DNA from: Halocynthiibacter styelae | GTDB taxonomy: Bacteria; Pseudomonadota; Alphaproteobacteria; Rhodobacterales; Rhodobacteraceae | Assembly (NCBI RefSeq): GCF_016123485.1 | Contig: NZ_JADCKQ010000001.1 | Coordinates: forward strand, 186,001-250,000 | DNA: 64,000 nucleotides | Direction: 5' to 3' | Part shown: positions 45,960 through 54,033 of the stretch, piece after piece | Layout: every line of letters begins with the position of its first letter | Position numbering within the stretch: the first letter of the stretch is position 1 | Notes under the pieces: model-generated | What the model was told of the DNA's origin: nothing | Seen by the model: only the letters and a program-made list of their open reading frames with translations | Database searches by the model: none | Position numbers and translations under genes: made by a program

Positions 45960-46180
45960 TGGTTTTCCGATCTCAGAATTCTGAACTGACTGGCCTCAAG
46001 ATCGGGAAGAAAAGCCTCCCCGAACAGTTTGTGATCAAATTCTACCGTGTATGCTTTAACCGGCGTGCCCTGCAAATCAACAATAGTCCCTCTTGTTCCC
46101 GAAGGAATGAGCGTACCATAGTGTATGACATCATCAATCAGTTCGACCATATCATACTGAGCAGGAGCTGCCGTTTGCAT
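45956..46180 (-). CDS. Small protein, DUF4926-like
   Basis: The 74-residue acidic protein ([40 protein letters not shown]) has the beta-rich pattern of DUF4926 proteins, where a G-T-x-G-T-I-V turn is followed by a Y-x-V-E-F strand. Its first Met overlaps the sufB stop, and an internal Met (residue 11) is also possible. No function is known. Tight overlap with sufB and ybjQ implies coupled translation. Confidence 0.5.
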   Translation of the reverse strand: MQTAAPAQYDMVELIDDVIHYGTLIPSGTRGTIVDLQGTPVKAYTVEFDHKLFGEAFLPDLEASQFRILRSENQ

Positions 46181-47700
46181 CAGCCGACAGACCCCTCAAG
46201 GGAAATCGCAACCAGGGCCTGGGCTTCCAGAGCGAACTCCATCGGCAGGGCCTGAAGCACTTCTTTGGCGAAACCATTGACGATTAAGGCCACGGCCTGT
46301 TCTTCGTCCATCCCACGCGAGCGGCAGTAGAACATTTGTTCATCATCCACTTTCGATGTGGTTGCCTCATGTTCAACACGGGAGGAATTGTTCTTCACCT
46401 CAATATAAGGCACGGTGTGCGCCCCACATTTATCGCCGATCAGAAGGCTGTCACATTGGGTGTAATTGCGGGAATTCTTCGCTTTCGGGTGCATCGACAC
46501 AAGGCCACGATACGTGTTCTGTGCAACGCCCGCAGAAATGCCTTTGGACACGATGCGGGATTTGGAGTTCTTACCCAGGTGCACCATCTTCGTGCCGGTA
46601 TCCGCCTGCTGGTGGTTGTTGGCGATGGCGATGGAATAGAACTCGCCCTGGCTGTCGTCACCACGCAGGATGCAACTTGGGTATTTCCAGGTCACGGCAG
46701 AGCCGGTTTCAACCTGGGTCCACATGATTTTCGCACGATCGCCACGGCAATCTGCACGTTTGGTCACAAAGTTATAGATGCCGCCATTGCCGTCTTCATC
46801 CCCTGGATACCAGTTCTGAACGGTGGAGTATTTCACCTCAGCATCTTCTTCGATGATGATTTCCACAACGGCCGCGTGCAGCTGGGCTGTATCACGCTGC
46901 GGTGCGGTGCACCCTTCGAGGTAAGACACGTAAGAACCTTTGTCGGCAATGATCAGGGTACGTTCGAACTGGCCGGTGTTTTCTGCGTTGATCCGGAAGT
47001 AGGTGGACAGTTCCATCGGGCAGCGCACGCCTTCAGGCACGTAAACGAACGATCCGTCAGAGAAGACCGCAGAGTTCAGGGTGGCATAGAAGTTATCGGT
47101 TACCGGAACAACGGTGCCGAGGTATTTCTTCACCAGATCCGGGTACTCGCGGATGGCCTCAGAGATCGAACAGAAAATCACGCCGGCTTTCTTCAGCTCA
47201 TCCTGGAAGGTCGTGCCGACAGAAACAGAGTCAAACACCGCATCTACAGCCACTTTGCGACCTTCTGCAGGGGCATCTTCTGCGCCCTCAACACCCGCAA
47301 GGATCATCTGTTCCTTCAGCGGAATGCCCAGCTTTTCATAGGTTGCCAGCAGCTTCGGGTCGACCTCATCAAGGGACTTCGGCTTTTCTTCCATGCTTTT
47401 CGGGCGGGCGTAATAGTAAATATCCTGAAAGTTAATCTCTGGATATTCGACCATGGCCCAATCGGGTTCAACCATCTTAAGCCAACGGTCAAACGCCGCC
47501 AGACGCCATTCCAGCATCCATTCAGGTTCGTCGTTTTTCTCAGAGATCAGACGCACGATGTCATGGTTTACGCCGATGGGCGCATATTCCATCTCAATCT
47601 CGGTTTCCCAGCCGTATTTATATTTCCCGGCAAGAGATTTCACAGCCTCAACTGTTTCTTCCTCAACCCCGTCTTTGACGATGACATCATCCATAGACAT
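46180..47700 (-). CDS. sufB: Fe-S cluster scaffold subunit SufB
   Basis: The 506-residue SufB is the main scaffold for nascent clusters. [35 protein letters not shown] in two blocks, [34 protein letters not shown] and [27 protein letters not shown] in two blocks are all typical. The C-terminal Glu/Cys cluster-ligand region is intact. It begins 12 bases after the group I desulfurase gene. A long open frame mirrors it on the opposite strand but is a shadow. Confidence 0.97.
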   Translation of the reverse strand: MSMDDVIVKDGVEEETVEAVKSLAGKYKYGWETEIEMEYAPIGVNHDIVRLISEKNDEPEWMLEWRLAAFDRWLKMVEPDWAMVEYPEINFQDIYYYARPKSMEEKPKSLDEVDPKLLATYEKLGIPLKEQMILAGVEGAEDAPAEGRKVAVDAVFDSVSVGTTFQDELKKAGVIFCSISEAIREYPDLVKKYLGTVVPVTDNFYATLNSAVFSDGSFVYVPEGVRCPMELSTYFRINAENTGQFERTLIIADKGSYVSYLEGCTAPQRDTAQLHAAVVEIIIEEDAEVKYSTVQNWYPGDEDGNGGIYNFVTKRADCRGDRAKIMWTQVETGSAVTWKYPSCILRGDDSQGEFYSIAIANNHQQADTGTKMVHLGKNSKSRIVSKGISAGVAQNTYRGLVSMHPKAKNSRNYTQCDSLLIGDKCGAHTVPYIEVKNNSSRVEHEATTSKVDDEQMFYCRSRGMDEEQAVALIVNGFAKEVLQALPMEFALEAQALVAISLEGSVG

Positions 47701-47712
47701 ATGCTTTTCCCT

Positions 47713-48759
47713 TCAGGCAGCGCGCGATTTGCGGCGCTTATATTCTTGTGTCCAGGCCGCGACAAATGCCAGGACCTCATCTTCTGTATTCTGCGGACCC
47801 AGCGAGACGCGGATTGCAGAGGATGCAATTTCCGGCCCGTAGCCCATGGCGCGTAAGACCCGGCTTTCGCGCACTTTACCGCTGGAACAGGCAGACCCTG
47901 CTGACACGGCAAAACCGGCCAGATCCATCTGCATTACCTGCGTTTCACCCTTCCAGCCCGGAATAGCGAAACATGATGTGTTGGGAAGCCTGTTCGCGTG
48001 CTTCCCGGCTATAATAAGATCTGGTGCAGATTCTTCCAGAGCATTTTCTAGAATTATTCTAAGTTTCTCTACCCGCGCCCAGATTTCGCCTTCAAGATCG
48101 CGTGAGGCCGCTTCCGCCGCTGCGCCCATGCCCATGATCCCGATCAGGTTTTCCGTCCCTGCCCTGCGGCCCATTTCCTGGCCACCCTGTGCGGGCTGTG
48201 GCAGGTCAGTGCCGCGCTTCAGAACCAGTGCACCAACGCCTTTTGGCCCGCCGAATTTATGCGCAGACAGCGCCGCAGTGGTCGCCCCCGACCAGTTAAA
48301 CGCCCAGGGCATCTTTCCGGCAATCTGAACCGCATCGCAGAACCAAGCACCTTCAAAGCTGGGTTGAACAATGCCGGTTTCCGAATTGGCGGCTTGCAAG
48401 GCGCATCCTGTGCGAGCCTCAACCCCACCATTTTCATCAACATTCAGGCGGTCGGACAGATGCGCGACAACACAATCATGTTCCACATCCGCGCCTGCAA
48501 AGCCACCATCGTTCAGCGCCAGTCTGGCCGCCTCTGTTGCGCCAGAGGTAAAGACAATCTCTGCCCCATCCGCGCCAAAGGCACTGGCAATCTGCTTGCG
48601 GGCCTTTTCCATCATGCGTTTTGCTGCACGGCCTTCAGAATGCACAGAAGACGGATTGCCAAAAACATCCATCGCCTCAAGCATCGCAGCCCGCGCTTCA
48701 GGCCGCAGAGGCGTGGTTGCGTTATGATCGAAATAAACGCGGTTCACAGAGCATTCCAT
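47713..48759 (-). CDS. Cysteine desulfurase, IscS/NifS-like (group I)
   Basis: The 348-residue PLP enzyme starts YFDHNATTPLRPEA. The PLP-Lys is in LSAHKFGGPKGVGALVL and the catalytic Cys in SAGSACSSGKVRESRVL, the long-loop SxCSSG of group I desulfurases. It is shorter than E. coli IscS (404). With the SufS at the operon's end there are two desulfurases in one operon, an arrangement seen in several Rhodobacterales. It lies 39 bases after iscR. Confidence 0.93.
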   Translation of the reverse strand: MECSVNRVYFDHNATTPLRPEARAAMLEAMDVFGNPSSVHSEGRAAKRMMEKARKQIASAFGADGAEIVFTSGATEAARLALNDGGFAGADVEHDCVVAHLSDRLNVDENGGVEARTGCALQAANSETGIVQPSFEGAWFCDAVQIAGKMPWAFNWSGATTAALSAHKFGGPKGVGALVLKRGTDLPQPAQGGQEMGRRAGTENLIGIMGMGAAAEAASRDLEGEIWARVEKLRIILENALEESAPDLIIAGKHANRLPNTSCFAIPGWKGETQVMQMDLAGFAVSAGSACSSGKVRESRVLRAMGYGPEIASSAIRVSLGPQNTEDEVLAFVAAWTQEYKRRKSRAA

Positions 48760-48798
48760 TTCATCTTGCCGAAAATACTCCCGCCAGAGGCATTTGGG

Positions 48799-49260
48799 TT
48801 ATGCATCGTCCACAACCTCAAACAGGCCAGGCACAGCAGGGCATGGGACCAGATCGTTTTTCACAATATCGGACAGACGGGTCTGGTGCAGGAAGACGTA
48901 GACATGGGCGGACAGGCCTTCCCAGAGACGGTTGGTCAGGCTTTGTGCGCGGGATCCGGATAACGCGCCGGATGCCCCTGCCCCTTTATGCATAGCGGAT
49001 ACGGTTTCATCGACCGCGCCCAGGATCTCAGCCACGCGAATATCGGAAGGCGTGCGCGCAAGACGATAACCACCACCCGGGCCACGTACGGATTGAACAA
49101 GCTCTGCCCTGCGCAGTTTTACAAAAAGCTGCTCCAGGTATGGCAGGGAAATGTCCTGACGTTCGGAAATCTCAGCAAGTGTGGTCAGTTTATCTGCCGG
49201 CTGAAGGGCCAGATCTGTCAGCGCCACCATTGCATAGCGGCCTTTTGTACTTAATTTCAT
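48799..49260 (-). CDS. iscR: Rrf2-family regulator IscR with a single cysteine
   Basis: From MKLSTKGRYAMVALTDLAL (49260) the protein has 153 residues and a winged helix with LPYLEQLFVKLRRAELVQSVRGPGGGYRL split over the recognition helix and wing. In E. coli IscR three cysteines after LGAVDE bind the cluster; here that segment is ETVSAMHKGAGASGALSGS with none. The only cysteine in the protein is Cys140 (LVPCPAVPG). R. sphaeroides IscR is reported to ligate its cluster with a single cysteine and to repress this operon; this one fits that type. Confidence 0.93.
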   Translation of the reverse strand: MKLSTKGRYAMVALTDLALQPADKLTTLAEISERQDISLPYLEQLFVKLRRAELVQSVRGPGGGYRLARTPSDIRVAEILGAVDETVSAMHKGAGASGALSGSRAQSLTNRLWEGLSAHVYVFLHQTRLSDIVKNDLVPCPAVPGLFEVVDDA

Positions 49261-49371
49261 CGTTTTTCCCGCATCACTTACCATCAAAAGCGCCAAACAG
49301 ATTGACGCCAGCCCACGTGCAGCCTATTTCCTTTACACCGGGGCGCGATATGACAAAGCGTCACCGCCCGG

Positions 49372-49388
49372 TTTAGAACCGTTCTAAT
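49372..49388. promoter_or_regulatory. Irr box (ICE) iron-responsive operator
   Basis: TTTAGAACCGTTCTAAT contains the perfect palindrome TTAGAAC-C-GTTCTAA (49373-49387). It agrees with the published ICE/Irr-box consensus of alphaproteobacteria (TTTAGAA-N3-TTCTAAA) at all but the last base. Located 112 bases upstream of iscR and overlapping its predicted -10, it should allow repression of the suf operon by Irr under iron limitation or similar iron/haem control. Confidence 0.8.
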
Positions 49389-49409
49389 ATACCCGAGGGA
49401 ATGCGTCAA
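49381..49409 (-). promoter_or_regulatory. Predicted sigma-70 promoter of the iscR-suf operon
   Basis: On the minus strand TTGACG (49404-49409) is followed after 17 bases by TAGAAC (49381-49386). The -10 hexamer is half of the Irr palindrome, and a start near 49374 leaves a leader of about 115 bases before iscR. Confidence 0.6.
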
Positions 49410-49440
49410 CATTACCCGGGCCCAACAAGGCAGGATTTGA

Positions 49441-50094
49441 ATGCCCGAAGTGATTTTTCCTGGCCCAGAGGGCCGTCTCGAAGGCCGTTACCACCCGCAA
49501 AAGAAAAAAGACGCACCAATTGCCATCATTCTGCACCCGCACCCACAGTTCGGCGGCACAATGAACAACCGTGTGGTCTATAACCTGCATTACACCTTCC
49601 ATAATATGGGCTTTACGGTTTTGCGGTTTAACTTCCGCGGCGTCGGGCGCAGCCAGGGGGAATATGATCAGGGCGTGGGTGAGCTGTCTGATGCGGCAAG
49701 TGCACTTGATTACCTGCAGTCTATGAACACCAATTCCAAGCATTGCTGGGTTGCGGGTTTCTCTTTTGGGGCCTGGATTGGCATGCAGCTTTTGATGCGC
49801 CGCCCGGAGATCACGGGTTTTGTGTCCGTTTCCCCGCCCGCCAATATGTATGACTTCAGCTTTCTCGCGCCCTGCCCGAGTTCTGGCCTGGTCATCAACG
49901 GCACCGCCGACCGTGTAGCGCCGCCCGCAGATACCCATACGCTGGTAAACAAACTGCACGAGCAAAAAGGCATCACCATCACCCATCAGGAAGTTGAGGG
50001 TGCCGGACACTTCTTTGAAGAACCACATATGGATACGATGCTGGGCAATGTTGACCAATATGTCCGCCGTCGCCTGACAGAGAACACGCGCTGA
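49441..50094 (+). CDS. Alpha/beta hydrolase (COG2945 type)
   Basis: The 217-residue hydrolase has HPHPQFGGTMNNRVV (oxyanion region), RFNFRGVGRSQG, the nucleophile elbow GFSFGAWIG (Ser), INGTADRVAPP (Asp) and GAGHFFEE (His), a complete triad. This is the compact COG2945 branch of unknown substrate. The start at 49441 is directly preceded by the AGGATTTGA ribosome-site region, and its promoter must lie close to or within the divergent suf control region. The stop overlaps the next gene by one base. Confidence 0.85.
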   Translation: MPEVIFPGPEGRLEGRYHPQKKKDAPIAIILHPHPQFGGTMNNRVVYNLHYTFHNMGFTVLRFNFRGVGRSQGEYDQGVGELSDAASALDYLQSMNTNSKHCWVAGFSFGAWIGMQLLMRRPEITGFVSVSPPANMYDFSFLAPCPSSGLVINGTADRVAPPADTHTLVNKLHEQKGITITHQEVEGAGHFFEEPHMDTMLGNVDQYVRRRLTENTR

Positions 50095-50435
50095 TGTCTT
50101 CACTGGGTCAAATTGCGGCCGAACTTGCCGATCAGACCATGCCCATCATGGATGCGACCGGCAATGATCGGCTTTATTATGAGGTTGCCAAGGTTCTTGG
50201 CGCCTCATCCCAGACACTGGAAGAAGCCTATCTGACAGAGATCCGGGTGCGCCTTGCCGGCAACAAAGCCCGTGACTTTCTGAAAGACAAGGCCCTGTCT
50301 GCTGGTCTTTCGCTTGCGACCACACCTGCAGCACCGCAACCAACCCCGCCAAAACCGGTTGACCCGGCGATCAAAGCGGCAAGTCTTCAGGCGCTCACCG
50401 GACGCCCGCCGGTCAATTCCAGCGGTGGTCAATGA
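50094..50435 (+). CDS. Hypothetical protein between hydrolase and HD protein
   Basis: The 113-residue protein has a helical N-terminal two thirds (IAAELADQTMPIMDATGN, YYEVAKVLGASSQTLEEAYL) and a disordered Pro-rich C-terminus (AAPQPTPPKPVDPA). No family recognised. Four-base-type overlaps with both neighbours show that it belongs to the three-gene operon 49441-51589. Confidence 0.6.
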   Translation: MSSLGQIAAELADQTMPIMDATGNDRLYYEVAKVLGASSQTLEEAYLTEIRVRLAGNKARDFLKDKALSAGLSLATTPAAPQPTPPKPVDPAIKAASLQALTGRPPVNSSGGQ

Positions 50436-51589
50436 CACGCCTTGACGCGCAATTTGCTTTTCTGGACGAAGTTGATCGCCTGAAAACCATTGAACGTTCC
50501 AACTGCCTGATTGACTTGTCGCGTCATGAAAATTCCGCAGAACATTCCTGGCATCTTGCACTGTTTGCACTGATCTTTGCGCCGGAAGCCGGAGCAGGCG
50601 TGGACATCAACCGCGCCATTCTGATGCTGTTATTGCACGACATCGTGGAAATTGACGCGGGTGATCATCCGATCCATGAAGAACATGACTGGCAGGCTGT
50701 TGCCAGAAACGAACTGAAAGCGGCGGAACGGATTTACGGGTTACTGCCTGCTGATCTGACATCTGATTTTATGGCGGCCTGGCAGGAATTTGAGGCCTGC
50801 GAAACACCAACTGCCCGCTATGCAAAAATGCTGGACCATGTGCAGCCTGTGTTTCAGACCGTTGCGCCAGATGCCCCCATTGACTGGCATCGTGACATCG
50901 CAAATGAAACATTGAACGAAGGGCGTGCATCCTGGCTGCGTGAAAGCTGGCCTGTGCTTTGGTCCTTTGGCCGGAAAATGTGTGACGGTACACTTACCGA
51001 TGCCGACTGGAACACGGACACCGGCAAACGTCTGCAATTTCTTCTGGAAGCAGATAAGCTGAAAACAGTGCTGCGTGCGACACCGCTTGCGGATAATTCC
51101 CGGCGCGAAAACTCTGGTGAGCATTCCTGGCATATTGCCTTGTATGGCCCGGTGCTGGCGGATCAGGCTTTCTCCGACGTTGAAATATCCCGCGTGGTTC
51201 AGATGCTTTTGATCCACGACATTGTAGAAATTGATGCTGGCGATGCCCCTATTCACGGGGATTTTGATGCGTCAGAGCAAGAAGCCAAAGAACAGGCGGC
51301 GGCGAAACGGCTGTTCGGGTTGTTGCCTGCGGATCAGGCGGCGGAGTTCCGCAGCCTCTGGGATGAATTTGAAGCGGCTGAAAGCCCCGACGCCGTCTTC
51401 GGTAAATCCATCGACCGTGTGCAGCCTCTGTTGCAGAATATGGCTTCTGGTGGTGGATCCTGGATTGATTATGACGTAACGCTGGAACAGATCGATGCGC
51501 GTGTTGGTGTGAAGGTGCAGCGCGGCGCACCAGGTGTCTGGGAATTCATCCGAAACCGTGCTGCGCAGTGGTTCGCAGGGAACAGCTGA
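50432..51589 (+). CDS. Tandem HD-domain phosphohydrolase (YfbR/HDDC2-like duplication)
   Basis: The 385-residue protein is two homologous HD domains in a row. The first (about residues 1-190) has RHENSAEHSWHLALF, LLLHDIVEIDAGDHP and KMLDHVQPV. The second (about 200-385) has RRENSGEHSWHIALY, LLIHDIVEIDAGDAP and KSIDRVQPL. Both keep the His, His-Asp and final Asp metal ligands. Single-domain relatives (YfbR, HDDC2) are 5'-deoxynucleotidases of about 200 residues. The duplication could create an internal dimer; the substrate is likely a (deoxy)nucleotide monophosphate. Confidence 0.85.
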   Translation: MTRLDAQFAFLDEVDRLKTIERSNCLIDLSRHENSAEHSWHLALFALIFAPEAGAGVDINRAILMLLLHDIVEIDAGDHPIHEEHDWQAVARNELKAAERIYGLLPADLTSDFMAAWQEFEACETPTARYAKMLDHVQPVFQTVAPDAPIDWHRDIANETLNEGRASWLRESWPVLWSFGRKMCDGTLTDADWNTDTGKRLQFLLEADKLKTVLRATPLADNSRRENSGEHSWHIALYGPVLADQAFSDVEISRVVQMLLIHDIVEIDAGDAPIHGDFDASEQEAKEQAAAKRLFGLLPADQAAEFRSLWDEFEAAESPDAVFGKSIDRVQPLLQNMASGGGSWIDYDVTLEQIDARVGVKVQRGAPGVWEFIRNRAAQWFAGNS

Positions 51590-52408
51590 TCAGCCTTCAA
51601 AAACAGATCCGACTGCTGCTTCGCAGGCTTTTGCCAAAGCTTTGCGATCGCTGAAGTCGCGCACGAACAGGGGATCATGACAGATGATCTCAACCGCGCC
51701 ACGTTTTGGGTGCGCCAGGACTTTCAGCAAATGCGGCGCAAGTTCCATATCCCCCCACCAGCCATAGAAATCATCCGACGCATCAGGTGGCGCAATAAAG
51801 CGGGCTGTCACGGGTTGAATGGCCATTTCTTCGCGCAGTTCTGGCGCGAAGAACGCCTGAAAAAGCGTTGATTTAAAAGAAACAACCCGAAGCCCATCGG
51901 TTGATGTTCCCTCAGGAAAGAACAACAGCCGGTGACCAAGCGACAGTCGATCCTGAAACAGGTTTTTCTGCTTGGCTGCATCCCGGCTGCGGCGGGTGAT
52001 AAAGACTGTTCCGGTCAGCCGCGCCAGAAACCCAATACCTGGCCAGGCTTCAACCTCAGCCTTTGAGACAAAGTAAATGCGCTTCCGTGCGTTCAGCACA
52101 AGAATATCAAGCCAGGACGAATGGTTTGCAACCACCGCCCCGCCGCGGTTCATCACATCGCCTTTCAGCGTAAGGCGAATACCGATGATCAGCAGAAGAC
52201 TGCGACAGACCCAGGTGGTGATGCCCGAGGTCAGCGGACGCGCCTGACCGGCGATCAGACGTTCGGGTAGTCGCAGAATAAGAGTTGCCACAACGCCCGC
52301 CAACAGAACGATCATCGCGGGTATAAAACGCAGGACAACACGCAGCCAGCCCATCGGGGTAATCTTTACCGGTTCTGCATCCGGTTTTTCACGCCAGAAT
52401 GCTGTCAT
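51590..52408 (-). CDS. olsA: Lyso-ornithine lipid / 1-acylglycerol-3-phosphate O-acyltransferase
   Basis: The 272-residue membrane acyltransferase has a hydrophobic N-terminal anchor (about residues 25-48), NHSSWLD (HX4D catalytic motif) and LLFFPEGTSTDG (motif III). It adds the second acyl chain. Placed directly downstream of an OlsB-like gene with a four-base overlap, it is most likely OlsA of ornithine-lipid synthesis rather than the general PlsC. Confidence 0.85.
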   Translation of the reverse strand: MTAFWREKPDAEPVKITPMGWLRVVLRFIPAMIVLLAGVVATLILRLPERLIAGQARPLTSGITTWVCRSLLLIIGIRLTLKGDVMNRGGAVVANHSSWLDILVLNARKRIYFVSKAEVEAWPGIGFLARLTGTVFITRRSRDAAKQKNLFQDRLSLGHRLLFFPEGTSTDGLRVVSFKSTLFQAFFAPELREEMAIQPVTARFIAPPDASDDFYGWWGDMELAPHLLKVLAHPKRGAVEIICHDPLFVRDFSDRKALAKACEAAVGSVFEG

Positions 52409-53178
52409 GCTTTGCGGTCGTACAGGCCGGTTTTACGTTCGTTCATGCGCTTTGTATCCATCAGAAGACACACATCGGTGGTGTTAAATGCATGATCGAC
52501 AAACGCCCCTTCGCCCACGAAACCGCCCAGGCGCAAATAGGCTTTGATCAGCGCCGGGATTGCCAGCATTGCCTGCTTGCGGTTGATGTCATCGATCGGC
52601 AGAAGATCCATCGCCTGGAAAGCTTCGGGCTGAGCTCTGACCCGCAAATCTTCCGGCGCGAGATGATTGTGATGCAATAGAGAAAGGGCTTCTTTCAGAG
52701 GTTCAACATCTGTTCCGTGGAAGCTGGCGACGCCAAAAAGAACCTCAATATCCCGTGCACGTACATAATCGGCCAGTCCGTTCCAAAGATGATACATCGC
52801 CATGCCACCCCGGTAATTTTCATGCAGACAGCTGCGCCCAAGTTCCAGAAGCTTGCGGCCGGACGTTTTCAGTGGGGTCAGGTCATATTCGCTTTCTGAA
52901 TAGAACGCACCAGCGCGTTCTGCGCCCTCGTTCTGCATCAGACGATAGACCCCGACGACTGGCCCGTCCGGATGATCGTCACGGCTGTGATCAAACAGCA
53001 GAAGGTGGTCAAAAAACGGATCAAAACGGTCACGTTCCAGTTGGTTTTCGTGATCCACCAACTCTCCGTTCCCGCCCAGTTCAGAAACGAATACCCGATA
53101 CCTTAATCGTTGCGCGGCCTCCAGTTCTGCAGAGTCAGCAGCCAGGCGGCATTCGAATTGTGGTGTGTCAGACGTCAT
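52405..53178 (-). CDS. olsB: L-ornithine N-alpha-acyltransferase
   Basis: From MTSDTPQFECRLAAD (53178) the GNAT-fold protein has 257 residues. AQRLRYRVFVSELGG, VGVYRLMQ, ESEYDLTPL, LELGRSCLHENYRGG (acyl-CoA/ACP site) and LFGVASFHGTD match the OlsB/hemolysin-like acyltransferase family, which uses 3-hydroxyacyl-ACP to N-acylate ornithine. A longer frame to 53259 contains an unlikely cysteine-rich extension. It pairs with olsA to make phosphate-free membrane lipids. Confidence 0.88.
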   Translation of the reverse strand: MTSDTPQFECRLAADSAELEAAQRLRYRVFVSELGGNGELVDHENQLERDRFDPFFDHLLLFDHSRDDHPDGPVVGVYRLMQNEGAERAGAFYSESEYDLTPLKTSGRKLLELGRSCLHENYRGGMAMYHLWNGLADYVRARDIEVLFGVASFHGTDVEPLKEALSLLHHNHLAPEDLRVRAQPEAFQAMDLLPIDDINRKQAMLAIPALIKAYLRLGGFVGEGAFVDHAFNTTDVCLLMDTKRMNERKTGLYDRKA

Positions 53179-53321
53179 CCCGCAGGAATTCCTGTTTTGT
53201 AAACAATCAGTTTGTATTCCGGCAAGGCCGTATTTGCAAGCCTGGCACCCGTACAGCACCGGATGAAACGCAGTTAAAAGCGCTTTACTTTCTGTTTTTT
53301 GTGCTCGCTACTGCGTGTGCG

Positions 53322-53337
53322 TTAACCAAAAATTTAC
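53322..53337 (+). promoter_or_regulatory. CtrA-like binding box upstream of chpT
   Basis: TTAA-CCAAAAA-TTTAC fits the CtrA consensus TTAA-N7-TTAAC with one mismatch. It lies 85 bases before the chpT start, in the olsB-chpT divergent gap. Confidence 0.5.
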
Positions 53338-53421
53338 TACGGCCCTTTCATCTTTAAGCGTAAGAACAACGTCCGGATGTTTATCACGGCTGACAAGCGC
53401 AATCACACGATGGAGGAAAAG

Positions 53422-54033
53422 ATGCCTCAGAAAGAAGATATGCTGGCGGCCCTGATTGGCTCGCGGATCTGCCACGACCTGATCAGTCCGATCGGCGCAA
53501 TCAGCAATGGTGTTGAATTGCTGGAAATGTCGGCCGGCCAAAATCATGGGTTTGATTCTGAACTGTCCCTGGTGTCAGAAAGTGTGACAAGTGCAAACGC
53601 GCGCATCCGTTTCTTCCGGGTGGCCTTTGGCGCCGCGCAACGTGGACAGGGCATTTCGCATTCAGAGGTCGTGAGCATTCTGCAAGGCTATGCGACAAAT
53701 GCCCGGGTGAAGTTTGACTGGCAGATCCGTGCTGATCCGGATCGGACGGATGCGAAACTGGCGTTCTTACTGCTGCAGTGTATGGAAACAGCGATGCCCT
53801 TTGGCGGGACGATAACGGTTTCTGAGGATGAAGCAGGCTGGCGCATTGCCGGGCGCGCTGAAAAGATGAAGATCAATCCAATTCTGTGGGAAGTTCTGTC
53901 CAACCCCGCTGCAGAAATGGATCTGAAACCATCAGAGGTACAGTTTGCCCTTGCGCCATTGGCGGCGACACAGGCCGGGCGGACGCTGACCCTGGAAGTC
54001 AGCGAAGCCGTTGGTATCGTAATCCGTTTTTAA
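53422..54033 (+). CDS. chpT: Histidine phosphotransferase ChpT
   Basis: The start [26 protein letters not shown] (first 20 residues plus) at 53422 follows a GGAGGA site and gives 203 residues. The phosphoacceptor His is in [19 protein letters not shown], the ChpT dimerisation helix, and a degenerate ATPase-like C-terminal lobe follows. ChpT relays phosphate from CckA to CtrA and CpdR; in Rhodobacterales the pathway controls motility, gene transfer agents and the cell cycle. Stop overlaps the convergent proA stop. Confidence 0.9.
   Translation: MPQKEDMLAALIGSRICHDLISPIGAISNGVELLEMSAGQNHGFDSELSLVSESVTSANARIRFFRVAFGAAQRGQGISHSEVVSILQGYATNARVKFDWQIRADPDRTDAKLAFLLLQCMETAMPFGGTITVSEDEAGWRIAGRAEKMKINPILWEVLSNPAAEMDLKPSEVQFALAPLAATQAGRTLTLEVSEAVGIVIRF

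Noticed and set aside
46336-47856. 506-codon open frame antisense to sufB
   Set aside because: It mirrors a fully conserved sufB and runs on into the desulfurase gene. The translation is rich in Cys, Phe, His and Arg and matches no family.
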